Shown here one piece after another: positions 1 to 12,627 of a stretch of 64,000 bases of DNA; position 1 is the stretch's first letter, and each line of letters opens with the position of its first letter. The notes beneath the pieces are model-generated. The model saw nothing but the letters and a program-made list of their open reading frames with translations, did not search any database and was not told the DNA's origin. Location: positions 14,392,501 to 14,456,500 of the forward strand of contig CM074865.1 in assembly GCA_037501455.1 (NCBI GenBank), given 5' to 3'. The stretch is from Lantana camara. Its lineage: Eukaryota; Streptophyta; Magnoliopsida; Lamiales; Verbenaceae. The position numbers and the translations under genes are program-made.

Positions 1-197
1 ATTTAATACCTAACATGCGAATAGTGTAAATTATAGAAAAAACAATTAAAATCAACTCATTCGTATAATTAGTTGGGTTTGATCGGAATGAATCGAACTG
101 CAAAAGGTTGCAATATAAGTTTGAATTAGTACTCAATATTGGGATAAAAATCTTAATTAGCAAATTAGAAATCAAGTCTTCATTCTATATAAATATA
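1..197. other. AT-rich flank, no gene seen
   Basis: AT-rich sequence to the left of the solo LTR. I see no reading frame, RNA gene or repeat boundary in it. Its last five bases (ATATA, 193-197) are the left target-site duplication of the LTR that follows. Confidence 0.6.
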
Positions 198-964
198 TGT
201 TGGTATAAAATTACCGTGTATACTTGTGCAAAAATATTTTCAACAAATAAATATATCAACTAAAATATATTCATATCATATAATCACACTTATATCATAT
301 ATCCAGAAATAACAATGAAATTAACTTAAGAAAGCGTACTTGAATGCAAATTAGTGAATCGAGGCCCGTGTATCACACGGTTTCTTTAAGGCTTTATTCG
401 TCCTTCACGGTGCTTTAAGGTTGATTCGAACAGCCTCCCAAGATACAACGATTCTTCAATAACCAAAGGAAGCACTCCAATTGATTACTCCGGCGAACTA
501 AACTAATTGGAAACTCTTCTTATGATATGATATGTGTAGTGAGTGAGTTTGTAGTGAACACACTTCAATGAATTTGTGAGTGAGTGAAATGAGTTCTATG
601 CACTCCTATTTATAGATGTTTATGTATCTCTTCGAAAGGGTATGTCCTTTCATAAATAAATAATCAAATTTAATAAGACACAACAATAATCAAAATTGCT
701 TTAGCAACTTTTCACTAATCCACAATCTTTCATTTAATTTAGTCTCCTCGATCACAACCTTTCGGAAAAAAACTCACACCTTTAATTATTAATTCCGAAT
801 CAAGGTGTCTAATAATTGGAAAGGTGTCTTCACTTATTCACCAATACCGAACAAGTGGCTTGTTAAATGAAAGGTTGCATGCCTTGGATTAGACAAATGA
901 AGAGGTGCATCCCTTCATTACGTTATTTTAAATTAAGATAAATATATTATCTTACTCAATATAT

Positions 965-995
<31 letters not shown>

Positions 996-1083
996 AATTT
1001 GTGTCTTTAACTAAATTTAATTTTAATTTTTCTCATTCAATACTTATTAGATTTTGATAAATAATTATATCAAAATTCCAACA
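198..1083 (-). mobile_element. Solo LTR, Copia-type
   Basis: On the minus strand the 886-bp block begins TGTTGGAATTTTGATAT and ends ACCAACA, the short inverted TG...CA termini of an LTR. Both sides carry the same five bases, ATATA (193-197 and 1084-1088), the target-site duplication expected for integrase. A TATA box with the sequence CTATAAATAGG lies on the minus strand around 604-614, as in an LTR promoter. No primer-binding site, coding region or second LTR is adjacent. It is therefore read as a solo LTR left by recombination between the two LTRs of a former element. The TGTTGGAATTTTG start is common among plant Copia LTRs; that class assignment is inference. Confidence 0.8.
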
Positions 1084-1706
1084 ATATATAACCATACAAG
1101 TAAGTCGAAGCAAAAGTATACCAATATTTTTCTGCAATCTTTAATAATTAATACAATTATAACTGATAAGAAAATATGGAACGAATTAATATAGGAGGAG
1201 AAGCAATTCAAGAAACAAATTACATAATTCAATTCTATGATATAACACATAGTGATGTTAGCAAGGTCAACCTTAAGCTAGCTTTCAGTTAATAGAAAAT
1301 TAATTATATTTACATTAACTATTCTGTCCTCGATGACGCATGGTGTTTGTGTAGTTTATAAAACTGTACTCGTAAGAAAGACTAATGGTATCGTAATCAT
1401 CATGATTAAAATTAATTAAACAAATACGACGAAATAAATAATCTATCATTATCTTTTAAATCATGGACCTTTGGCGTATTAATCATATATATATATATCC
1501 TTCATCTAGCAGTGATCGATTAGATTATAAGGGCGGAATTTATCTGATTCTTTAACAAATTAGGGGTTTTATAAAAAAAAATATTTTGAATTTTTATTTT
1601 TATTTATCACCCCAATCAAATGGGATATAAAAAACCAAAATATATATATGTCCTTAATTAAAAGATTATTGGGACGACAATAATGTACAATATCTTTTTA
1701 GTAAGT
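1084..1706. other. Intergenic AT-rich DNA
   Basis: About 620 bp of AT-rich sequence with TA runs and short homopolymers. No gene, splice structure or terminal repeat was recognised. Confidence 0.5.
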
Positions 1707-1723
1707 TAATTTGCTTCAATATA
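1707..1723. repeat. SINE target-site duplication, left copy
   Basis: The 17 bases TAATTTGCTTCAATATA recur exactly at 34586-34602. The pair flanks a small minus-strand SINE whose tail is split by the 32.7-kb gypsy insertion. Bases 1724-1733 are the far end of the SINE's TA-rich tail. Confidence 0.8.
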
Positions 1724-1733
1724 TATATATATA

Positions 1734-2327
1734 TGACGTGGCCCGGACCCACCGTACCTTCAAACATTAACCCATCACCGCACGCCACCTGTCGCCACTT
1801 GTCTGGTCAGGTACTCCCCTTCGACCTCCTAGTCGAGCCACCAGTTACCACTCCACATTTTACTGTCTCGCACATCGACCCGGAAAGCAGTCCTTCTGGT
1901 TGAAGTCGACCTATTCATACCCCACGACCTAATTCAAGCCACCCCACTATCTCTCTCCTGGCCAAGTGGCCGACCATGCATTTAATACAGGACGATAGTG
2001 GGCCACCTGTCAGCTCCGGACGGTGACGCGTCGAGGTGGTGTCTTCTCTCTCTTCACCTTATTTAAAGGCCCTACATTTATTACAACAGTAAGTATTCTC
2101 ACCTACCCCTTTTTACAGCTCAATCTACCGACCATTATCACTCGATCCTGACTTGAGCGTCGGAGTGCCAACACGGGTCTCACCCCCATCTTCCCCGAGT
2201 TGGCCTTGAGCTCATGTTTTCGACCTTTGCAGATTTCGAGCAGTCAGGCTGCGATTCCCCAATCAACAAATAGAGTGTTCGGGCTCGATTTTCAAGTCGT
2301 TCCACCATAGGAAATTGAGCTCGATCA
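1734..2327 (+). repeat. 5' LTR of the gypsy element
   Basis: A 594-bp LTR that starts TGACGTGGCC and ends GCTCGATCA. It closely matches 33865-34480 apart from point changes and small indels; the 3' copy is longer mainly because of a 28-29-bp tandem duplication near 34043-34073. A TATA-like TATTTAAAGG motif near 2059-2068 lies about 270 bp before the LTR end and probably marks the promoter. Confidence 0.93.
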
Positions 2328-2329
2328 TT

Positions 2330-2347
2330 TGGCGCCGTCTGTGGGAA
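2330..2347 (+). other. Primer-binding site of the gypsy element
   Basis: TGGCGCCGTCTGTGGGAA lies two bases after the 5' LTR. The TGG start fits pairing with a tRNA 3' CCA end. The same 18 bases, on the opposite strand, follow the LTR of the TR-GAG element at 47790-47807. Confidence 0.85.
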
Positions 2348-2371
2348 CAACGCAACAACTAGCCATCAGAC

Positions 2372-4371
2372 ATGACTTCTTGCAATCTAGCCAGTGCTCG
2401 CATTTTCGACGAGAATGGCCAGGAGATCTTCCCGTAGATCCCTGTGCATGTGGCCGCTCCTGCCGTTGTCCCACCTCAACTTGTATACTCGACGCCCGAG
2501 TTAGACAAGTACCTAAAAGCCTGTAGAGACGAGGCAATTGCCGTCGCAGCAGAAGGAAGAGAACCTCGAGTGCCCATAAACTCGACCCATCGAGGTCATT
2601 CAACCCCCAACTAACTATCCTGGATATGTTTCGCTAATACCCTACCAACAACCAATCGGATATTGAGTCGGAGTCGGACATACCACCTATCAACCCTCAC
2701 AGTATCGACCACCCCCCCCCCCCCTAATCAGGGGAACGTGCGGAGACCAGTCCAGGAGCGACTCTCCTTCCGACCCGATGACGAAGCTGACTCTCGGACC
2801 CCCACAGACACCTACATACGCAGAACTGCTGAACCTAGGGGTCGAGAAGCTTCCCGATAAAGATCTCGACACACTCAATCCCAAAGAGGAAATGGAAACT
2901 CCCGACGATCGGAGTCGAGAAAAGATCACAACAGTCGTCGAAGCAGTGTCTCACGTCATGGTTCAAACGGAATTTTCAACCGCCTTGGACCTAATGGACG
3001 ACTTAACCAGATCCGAAGGTCTAACAGGGGCCAGATTGTCAGATCGGATGATTTAAGGAATCAGATTCCCCCTCGGGACAGTCAACGGAACTCCAGGCGC
3101 TATGAGGAAGGCCAAGGGTCCCACAACCAATCTCACAGTCGATCTCGGTCTTCCCGCCACGAGTGCCCTAGACAACACCTAGACAGACCCTGGAGATATC
3201 GTAGCGACCGAGAAGCTCAGTCACCCTTCTGCGATGAGATTATTGAGACGACTACCGAGGAAAAAATCCCTACTGGCCTACCAACATACAACAGGTCGAC
3301 TGATCCCGAGAAACATATCTCAAGGCTCGAAATGCAGCTCCGCATGTTCGGGCACTCACCCAACATCTGGGCCAAAATCTTTGTTACCACCCTAGATGGG
3401 CCTGCTCAAGATTGGTTCTCGAGACTTCCTCCCCGGTCCATTCCAAGTTACAAAAAACTGGTCGAAAAGTTTGTCGCCCACTTCTCCTCGATGAAGGGAG
3501 TCAAGCTACCCTCGACCTATCTCTATACCATCAAGCAGGGCCCGAATGAGTCTCTCCGAGATTTCTTCCCCCGATTATCTCAGGCTGTCATCAAGACTGA
3601 TGAGCCTAGCATCGATCTTTTGATACCCATAATACATCAGACCCTAATAAGCAACGATTGCGCTCGATATATTTTCTTGCAAAAACCCAAGAATTTAGCT
3701 GACATACAAGCAGCCGCTTGCAACTGGATGCAGCTCGAAGAGCTCGAGAATTCTCGAGTGAGTCCCCTGGGCAACAGAAAGGTCCAACCAAACCGCTTCA
3801 CCAAGCCTGACCGCGACCTAAGATCAACGCGCCCACCGGACCAACTCCTAGAAAGCATTACACGCAGCTGACTTGTCCGATCGACAAAATTTACAATGTC
3901 ATCGATCCCAAGCTTCTCAAGAAACCAAAACCAATGAGGAAAACTGCCAAGACTCGAGAGAGCAACAAGTTTTGCAACTTCCACTAGCAGAAGGGACACA
4001 ACACTTCCGAGTGCATCGCTCTATGAGAAGAGATTGAGCGACTCATCAAGGGAGGACAGTTGCTCGAATTTGTCAAGAAAATCGACGACCATGCTCGGAA
4101 CAGGGAAAACATCGACAGGTCGCCACCTAGGCAGCAACAAGCCAAGCCGCCGACCGAACGCGATCCCCATAATCGACCATGCATTGGTCGCATCGACATG
4201 ATTGCTGGGGGACCTTTGGGTGGAGACTCCAAATCAGCTCGGAAGAAGACCAGATGGGAAGCCTCACGTAGTTTCTATGGCCCTCGAGAGGTAATGGACG
4301 TCCAACCAGCTGACTCCTGGATCGATGAAGAAGTAGTGTTTAGCAAGAATGATGTAATCAATGCACCAGCG
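2372..4371 (+). pseudogene. gag of the gypsy element, broken
   Basis: Gag forms the retroelement capsid. A likely start is the ATG at 2372, just after the primer-binding site; that frame stops at 2435-2437 (TAG) after 21 codons. The conserved capsid region (Retrotrans_gag type) is readable at 3332-3760 in the same frame, with motifs such as AQDWFSRLP and TYLYTIKQGPNESLRDF. A frameshift follows, and the zinc knuckle (C-x2-H-x4-H-x4-C) at about 3973-4016 has a TAG at 3985-3987 inside it. The TR-GAG element keeps the same knuckle type intact. A basic C-terminal part continues to about 4371 and then runs into tandem repeats. The protease that should follow is absent. The gene cannot make a functional Gag. 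Confidence 0.82.
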
Positions 4372-4468
4372 CACTCGAGCGAGACACCTAGTTGTCCTAT
4401 GGTCGTCACACTCGAGCGAGACACCTAGTTGTCCTATGGTCGTCGCACTATGAGCGAGACACCTAGTT
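4372..4468 (+). repeat. 37-bp tandem repeat at the gypsy/Copia A junction
   Basis: About 2.6 copies of a unit containing GAGCGAGACACCTAGTTGTC lie exactly where gypsy gag sequence ends and the truncated Copia A LTR begins. The unit contains TTGTCCTATGG, which resembles AGTCCTTGG at the LTR break. This suggests a microhomology-driven deletion and repair join. Confidence 0.75.
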
Positions 4469-4936
4469 GTCCTTGGCGAAGACAGTAGATCAAGACATCA
4501 AGAAAGGGGTTTCTTGGATTGAGATCAAATGGATATGAAATGCACTTAGCTTTAAGACCGGATTATTAGGGTTCTGATTATTCCCTTACCCTAGATCTTG
4601 GTTGAGAGATAGTAAGTAGGAGGATTGTATCTCACATGAATCAATGACTTAAAGGTTCCGTCGAATCCGAACATTCTAATTCAGCTAGGGGTTAAACACC
4701 TGTTGCTAGACTATGGTTGTTTAATCTATGAACTGATTAATTAATTAGTGAATTAATTAATTAGGGTCACTGCTAATTGAATTGAGAACCTAGAGGGTCA
4801 CACACAACAACTTGGTTACATGAGTTAAGGCTTTAAAATGATTAAACGAGTTAATCGAGCCAAGAGGGCTCCACACGTGTGAAACCACACCTGTGGGTCA
4901 CGTGAGTAACACGTGTCCTTGTGACACGTGTCTCAC

Positions 4937-4979
<43 letters not shown>

Positions 4980-5482
4980 ATTAAATAATTAATGTGTTAA
5001 TTATTTATTAGACTTTGATTTAATTTTGAATTAAAAGGAAAGTCTTATTTTGGAGAAAATTAATCTAGTTAATTAATTATGAATTAATTAATTAGATAAA
5101 ATAAGTTATTTATTTATTTAATAAATAAAGTATAAAATTATCCAAAAGGAGTTTGGATATTTTTAGCTCTCTTAAAAGTTGATTTGAATTAGAATCAAAG
5201 TCAAAGTTCAAAATTACTTGATTATCAAGTAATAGGAGAGAGGGACCAAATCCTTAGCCCAAAAGGACTAGGGTTTGGGCGTCCCTCCCTCTCCTATATA
5301 TAGGGGAGCTCGAGCTCCCCTTAGGGCTAATCGAGTTTTCTTTTGGTTCATGTGTTGAACACCATCCTTTCTCCAAGATCAAATAAACCCTAGGTTAAGC
5401 ATAAACACTAACTAGAGAACTAGCTTCCTTACTAGTTAGATTGTAGTCAAGTTGATGGACTATCTCTAGAGAGCTTCAAGTT

Positions 5483-5487
5483 AGAAG
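5483..5487. repeat. Left TSD of Copia B (AGAAG)
   Basis: AGAAG here and at 18565-18569 flank Copia B. The uninterrupted site is visible in the 3' LTR of Copia A near 26614, where TTAGAAGTTTTG reads straight through. Confidence 0.9.
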
Positions 5488-7687
5488 TGCTGGAAGGTGG
5501 GCCCAGAACAGTAGCAGTCCAGGACCACATTTTAAATTTTTTAATATAATCCAAGTATTAAAATATTTCTAAAATATTTTAATACAATAGCGGAAGACTA
5601 GCCAGATCTACTCAAGTATATACATGCAATTAATAATAAATTTTAAATCACTTAAGCAGATAAATATCTAACATGCAATTAACACTTAAGAGCACATAAT
5701 TTATCATGCTTAAAATAAAACAACTGTAAAATATTACCGTACTGCAAATGTGGCTATCTAACGACATTTTTCCAGCTCCTTCCCCTTTCGTGAGACCGGC
5801 GGAGCTTCCCCGAAATCTCCCCGACTCGACCCTCGGAGTGTGGGCTCCGCGAGTATTTCCCTAAATACTCGAGAAAATATTTTCTAGAAAAATTCATTTT
5901 TCTAGACTAGAAAATTTAAGTGGATTATATATTAATTATATAACCACCTATTTATATATTAATTAATCCTTTAATTAAGGATTAATTAAACTAAAAAAGG
6001 AAGGGAGCAATTCTTCAACCATGCAAGGCCGAAAATTTGCTGCCAATCTTGAATGAGAAATGAGGGAATGCATGGCCCTATACATAGGCAAAAACTCAGG
6101 GGCAAAATGGTCATTTTAGGCATAAAATTGAGGGGCATTTTCATCATTTGTACAACCGCGTACAAACCGCGTACCGGCCGGCCAATCGGATCACGCCACG
6201 TGGTAGCTCTCTCCGCCGCGGACACAACGCCGCCAACTACGCGCCCCCACGTGCCTCCACAAGTCGGCCAAGTGGTTGGCGCGTGTGAAAACGCGTAGCT
6301 TCCACCAGACGTCGACACGTGTCCGAGTCTGGTCCTACCCGGACCGAACCCGGTTTGACCCTATCTGAATAGGATCAAATCCTACCCGTTGACCCGATGA
6401 ACCGACCCGATGACTCTGCCCATTCCAGATTGCATCCGGACCGTTCGAGGCGCTGACGCGGCTCGATCTGCGCCGTCCACTTGGCGCGCCACCCGGCGCT
6501 GTGTCAGCGCCAACTGGGACCCAAGCCACGTCATCCCGATGCCACGTCATATTTTTCTATTTTTTTATTTTTTTTATTTATTTTTTTTTTCGATGAAAAT
6601 TTTATTTTCTCCAAAATAAAATTCCGGGTATTTCCAACTCTTTGGAACTTGATTTATTTTCTTAAAATAAATCCCTTGGCTTATTTTCAAACACTTTGAA
6701 AATTCATTTCTCTTTCTTCTTTTAATATTTTCTCTTTGGGTTTTTCAATTTGGGGCTTGCAGGGGGACCTACAGGACTAATAAATTTTAGCTCCAAACGG
6801 ATTAATATATTATCATCCCATGATAATAATTAATTACCGTTTAACAATATTTAATTCCACTAAATAGATATTGTTGCACTCTAAAATTAATTAAATTATT
6901 CACGAATTTCTCGATCTAGAATAATTTCGCATTTTACTCCTCCGTGTAGATATCCATGAAAAATAAATTACAACTACTATCATTTATTTTTCATCTCCAA
7001 TTTGAAATTTATTGATTTGCCTTAAGTTCAAATTCTCTGTATGTAAAACACATTCAACATACAACTTCGGTGACGTATCACGCGAAGTGCTTTGGCCAAA
7101 GTCTTAATTCGAACTTTTACAAAACTATTTCAAGGATATCTCTTACCTTCCAGCAAGGCCACAGATTCCTCGATCAATATAACTCTTTAGCGCATTTCAT
7201 GTAATCACCGAACATACAAAGTATTTTGGCCACCCGTTACCGAGACCTCACTTCGAGTATGTTACAGTGACTAACACTACATGCCTAAAGCCTAAACATT
7301 ATCAGGATTAAGAGTACAATGCTTCCTGAGATTTTATTCATTTTAGATAGCAGTATAAAATGAATAATCTCAGTGGTCCAGTTCGATGTTTCCAATCCTA
7401 TTGAAAATCATCAACGTGTTGTAATTGGAATCACCATTCCCTATGACGAAAGACTAATCATCTTATATAACCACGTTATAGTCTTGATAAAAACATATTC
7501 TTATCTTACCGATTAGAACGTTAATGACACGTGATTTCGGTATTCAAAGTCTTTTCCTATGAAACACATTTCATATGAGAATACCATCACACGTCATTAA
7601 TTATTAATATGCGAAATACTCACAACTCGCTGTAAATTCAGTTTAATTAATTCAACAAATTGAATTTTCAGGGCACTATTCCCAACA
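5488..7687 (-). repeat. 3' LTR of Copia B
   Basis: A 2200-bp LTR that closely matches 12630-14508 plus 18316-18564. Visible differences include ~45 bp present here near 5540-5590 and missing in the right copy, and a ~27-bp GC-rich stretch present only in the right copy near 13340. It contains a GC-rich block at 6160-6530 with CACGTGG-type G-box motifs. I found no gene in that block, though spurious open frames occur. Confidence 0.9.
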
Positions 7688-7702
7688 ATCTCCCACTTGC
7701 CC
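7688..7702 (-). other. Polypurine tract of Copia B
   Basis: Read on the minus strand this is GGGCAAGTGGGAGAT immediately before the LTR, the plus-strand primer for reverse transcription. The identical tract ends at 24840 in Copia A. Confidence 0.88.
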
Positions 7703-10600
7703 TAAATTCAATTTGGCTATACATCTAAGTCTTATTCCTTCCACATGAGTGTCAAAACTCGTTTTGCACTCTTTTGCGCCAATACTTTAGTGAAGGAATC
7801 TATTAGACGTTTCTCTGAGCCAACAACTAGGAAATCATGAATCTAATACATCTAACTGGCTGCTTCTGAAGCTACCATGTATTTAACTTCCATAGCCGTG
7901 TAAGCAATACAAGTCTGCTTAACATTCTCCAATGAACGGTTGCTCTTTCTAGAGTAAACACGTATTCTGATGTCAAACATCTAGAATACAAATCAGACTG
8001 TAAATCCGAATCTGTGTATTCTATTGAAACGAGCTCACCACTGTGGTAGACAAGCATATAATCTCAAGTCCTTCTCAAGTACTCCAATATATGCTTTCAC
8101 TACTACCCGGTATCAAATTCTAGGGTTTGACTAATATCTGCTGACTTAGACCTATATATATAATAGACAGCTGGCCTTATACATAATATGACATACATAA
8201 AGCTTCCACTGCAGAACTCTAATCATGTCTTCTATCTCTTCAGTTGTCTCAGGAAACTGATCCCGAGATAGATAAATTCCATATCTAAAAGGTGATGAAC
8301 CTTCCTTGGAATTTGTCATATTATACCTTGCCAGCATCTTATCTATATATGCTTCTTGTGATAAACCAATCTCCTTATTCCTATGATCACGATAAAAGTC
8401 TGATCCTTGGAATAACATCGGTCTTACGTAGGTCTTTTCTTGTCAAAATGATTTGACGTCCGAATCTTGACCACTGACAAAATTCTTGCATCATTCCCAA
8501 TGAGCAGAATATTAATTACGTACAAAGTGAAAATGTTACAACGCTATCATGATGTCATTTTGTACACTCATGGTTCATCAGGCAATTATACAAATCCAAA
8601 GAATCTAAATTGCCTTATAATTCTGATGCTCCATAATCTAGACACTTGCTTAAGATCATAAATTGATCTATTAAGCTTGCATTATATACACCTGATTTCT
8701 GGCTGTGAAGCCTTCAGGCTATGCCATGTATCTCTTTTTCTTGAAGTTGCCCGTTCAAGAACATAGTCTTTACATCCATTTATCTAATCTCATAATTGAT
8801 GATGAGATAAAATGGAGAGGATAATGGACTTAAGCACTGTTATAGGCGAGAAGATCTCATAAATGATTTCTTCTTTCTGGGTAAAATCCCTTGCCGTAAG
8901 TTTGCTCTAAAGTCTCTACTTTTTCGTCCATTTCTCCTTTTATCGTCTTGTAGAACCCAATTATATCTAATAGGGTTTAATGCCTTCAGGCGCCTCTACA
9001 AGTTCAAGACTTTGTTAGAATACAGAGATTCTAATTTAGATTCCATGGATATCGACCAAACGGTTAGCGTCTATATTTTCTATAGCTTCATTAAACGTGA
9101 CAGGATCAGATACATCAGATTCAACCACTTGGGTCAATCTTAGATATCTCGTCAGGTGTCCTGACAATCCTTCCACTACAATGATGCTCTCGTGTACACG
9201 TCTCTACATCACATGTTGTATTTGGTACATCATATGTATCCAATATATTTTCAGTTATCACGGGTTTATGGAAATCAGTATCTAATACTGTTATTTCTTT
9301 TAACACTACTTTGCTTCCACCCTTTGTGGTTGTCTATGTAATTATCTTTGAAAATATTCACAAACATCTTTTGTGATTTCTCAAATTACAAAATGTACCA
9401 CCTCTCGTTCTTCTAGGATAACTTTAGAACAAGTAAACCTTTGTTCTTTATTCTAACTTGTCAGGATCCATCCTTAACTCGTGGACCAGGCTACCTTAAA
9501 TCCGAAGATAAAAGATACAGGGTTTTCACCCTAGCTATAGATCCATCAGTGTTTTAGGAACTGACTTAGATAGAACTAGGTTTAATATGCATTGTCGTTT
9601 TGAGCGCAAGACCCCAAAACGAACTTCGTAGGGTAGCATGACTCTTCATGAATCTTACCATCATTATCAGAGTTCTATTTCTCCTTTCTATAATACATCT
9701 TTACTTAGACGTATCTCATACAGATAGTTGAGATCTAATCTCATTTGAGAAATTCTATTTATCTCTGAACTTAGATACTTATCACTACTTCGATCTAATC
9801 GAAGTACCTTGAGATGTTTTCTGATTTGACTCTTTGACTTCAGTCTTTTATTCTTTGAACTCTTCAAAAATACAGACTTAAGTCTCATCAAATAAACATA
9901 TCTGTATCTAGAGTAATCATTCAAATGAATGATGAAGTACGCAAAACTTTCTCTTGCTTGAACATTCATAGGATCACATATTCGTACGAACTGGCACAAG
10001 CAACTTCATGGCTTAAAAAACCCTTTGTCTCAAAAAGGAACTTTCTTGGTCATTTTACATTTCTAAACAGGATTCGCAGACTGACAACTGTCAAGTTGAA
10101 AGGACTCGACAATCAGTCTTTGGATCTTATTCGGATAAACGTGACCAAGGCGTTGATGCCACGTAGAAGTTTTTCCTCTTAAATGGTAAGTCAAGCTTCT
10201 TAATGTTAAACTTAAATTAGGGTTTTCATTGAGGTATAAAAGACCATCTTTTATTGTGCCAGAGCAAATAAACCTTTTATTTTGTTTAATGGTAAACTTT
10301 TGTTCAAAACAAACTGTTAGACCATTAATTATCAAATAACTTACAGAAATCAAATTTCTGAATATATGGCACGTATAATATTAAAAACCCTATTACCAAA
10401 ATACAACTTTATAGTCTTTACTGCTAATACAAGTACACTTGTATTATCCCCGAGCAGTAGTTGTGTGTTAGCCGTTTTTCAAACATCCTGGTTAGTTTGA
10501 ATCTTCGCAACGAATTACAAATATGATTAGTTGATCTCGAATCCACATACCAGGAGTCTGGTGAATTTCCAACTAAACATATTTTCAACGAGTAAGAGAT
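7703..10600 (-). pseudogene. pol of Copia B, heavily decayed
   Basis: Fragments of a Copia polyprotein are readable on the minus strand, in order from high to low coordinate. A protease remnant lies near 10500-10560 (SWYVDSRSTNHICN, in which the usual DSG/DTG triad reads DSR). A GAG-pre-integrase zinc region follows at 10063-10353 (WHQRLGHVYPNKI). Integrase core pieces are at 9688-9999 (HLNDYSRYRYVYLM). An RT C-terminal region is at 8152-8418 (SQEAYIDKMLARYNM), and RNase H at 7872-8057 (YTDSDLQSDLYS). Pieces lie in different frames with many stops, so no enzyme can be made. The stretch 8419-9687, where most of RT should lie, keeps the spacing but little readable protein. Confidence 0.78.
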
Positions 10601-12614
10601 CTTCATATCTTATCTAAACGGCGTAGCAAATGGGCAAACTAAGTATTTTGGACAATTTCTTTCCAATACCCGTTACCACCGAAATAGAAACACTTTTCCA
10701 TTATCTGATTTGACTTTCTATTTCTGAACCTTAGATTGGGAACTTTTCCTTTTTCTTTCTTCCACTTACTGGCTTTTGAGGCCATGGATATTGATGTCTG
10801 ATTTAAGAGAACTTTTCCCTTAGTCCATATCACCCTTTTCTGCCATATTGAGGTCGTTCATTGGTTCAGGTTGGGTTTTTTAAAAAAATTATTTAAATAA
10901 TCTTGAACGTTCAAATAACTTAGGCAGAGAGTATAGGATCGCGTCCTATCTGTTAAGATTGTTTCTCTAAGCATAGAGGCTTTCAATCTCATTCAGAATA
11001 GTTATCATATTCATAATATGATTCTGAATCGGTGATCCTTCAAACATCTTTAACTAACAACCTTTTCGTGACTCGTACCTTCGTACAATTCTGTCTTCAA
11101 AACATGTTCTTATCAGTGGGCATCTCATGCGTCTGATGTTCAAGAACTTTTAAGACAGATGTCAGGATATAAGACTAGCCAGATCATCACACTTGATCCA
11201 TTTTGAATAAGCGTCTTTCTAATCCTGACTAGTTGTAGTTTCCGAAATTTTCGGATAAGGTTCAGTGAGTACGTAAACTTTCGTGTCTCAACACGATGTC
11301 AAGATTCATTTCCTAATCAGCATAGTTGAACCCTTACTAGCCTATTTCCTTATAGACAAATAGCTGGGAGTGGGCTAAGAGAGATCGTAATTATAAAACT
11401 GAAATAAATAAATAAAATTATGCAAGTTATGATTATGTATTTCACTTTCTTCTGCGTCCAACCAATAAATGAAATCCACGTAAGCATTTTGATTTACGCA
11501 ATGGTGACTTAACTAACTGCAGTTGATTCCCCGGAGGCGACGTCGAGAACCGCTTAGAAAAGCAAGAACTATTCTTAAGTAACATGTCATCTTGGTAACT
11601 CTTACCAAACAATGTCAATCCACCACGTCAACCCTTGGCCTCTAAGTAAATGTAACATAGCTCCGAAGGGAGGTTAATACATTACTTTGTCAAGTGTGTA
11701 CCATTTCCTAGAAGTCCGTACGAGTAAGTCAAGACACTCCACGGAGGCGTGGTCGAGCTGACTTTCGTCGCATTTCATTCTATCCGTAGAAGTCTAATCT
11801 TGTATACCGCGAATACATACCCGCCGAAGGGAGTAGTATATATTCACTATACTATAGACGGGTAATGGAGGCCGTGAGAATCCAACTCTTTTCATCTCGC
11901 TCCCACTTGAATTTCTAAAAAAAAAGTGTGGATTATCTGTTGATTATCTAATAATCACTTTTGGCGTCTTATTGTTGGAAGTGATTAATCTTATTAATAC
12001 CCTCCCACTAGGATTACTAAATCATATTTAAAATCCCAATAATAATATTTTAAGGCAATTTAATAACTATTTATTAATTAGGCCGAAAAATATTAGTTCA
12101 ATTATGCATCGCGTCTAAACTCTATTAAACAATACTATTTAATCACATTAAATAAAATATGCATAATTGAAATATCATAATATCTCATATTATCATGATC
12201 ATGCCATAAAATAAAAATAATTAAGCATGCTTTCATATAATTATCACATAATTATCATGCTTAAAATTTTAAATGACACAAAATAAATATGCCATAAATT
12301 AAATCAATTAAGCATGCTGGTATAATTATCACCTAATTATCATGCTTAAAATAAATGGCATAAAGTAAACATGTTATAAATAAATTATCTCATAATTTAA
12401 ATCATGTTTACTGATTCGATAATTAACCAGGAAGATTATTGAAATCGATTCCCAGAAAATTACCATTTCACGCAAATTCCCAGGAAACACTAGAGGGGTC
12501 ACAAACGGTCCCACTTAAAAACCAGCCTCCTTTGATAGAATTTAGGTGCACAGTAGCAGATTTAAAATTATGCATCGCATGCATCATATCAATGCATGTA
12601 TATATCTGGAGCAC
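10601..12614 (-). pseudogene. gag and leader remnant of Copia B
   Basis: Between the protease remnant and the primer-binding site lie about 2 kb where gag should be. A basic stretch followed by a damaged zinc knuckle (CFYFGGNGYWKEIV) is readable on the minus strand at about 10640-10830. Upstream of it I cannot follow a continuous Gag frame. The leader near 12050-12420 is AT-rich and contains repeated short blocks of the ATTATCATGCTTAAAAT type. Confidence 0.55.
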
Positions 12615-12627
12615 GACTCTGATACCA
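12615..12627 (-). other. Primer-binding site of Copia B
   Basis: On the minus strand this reads TGGTATCAGAGTC, two bases from the end of the LTR. It is the standard plant initiator-methionine tRNA primer site. Confidence 0.88.

Noticed and set aside
1065..1250. 61-codon minus-strand frame of hydrophobic residues
   Set aside because: Crosses the solo LTR boundary, AT-rich composition, no supporting feature.
6053..6550. Several GC-rich open frames on both strands, repeated at 13149-13508
   Set aside because: They lie inside the two LTR copies of Copia B, overlap on both strands and have no domain; GC-rich composition explains them.
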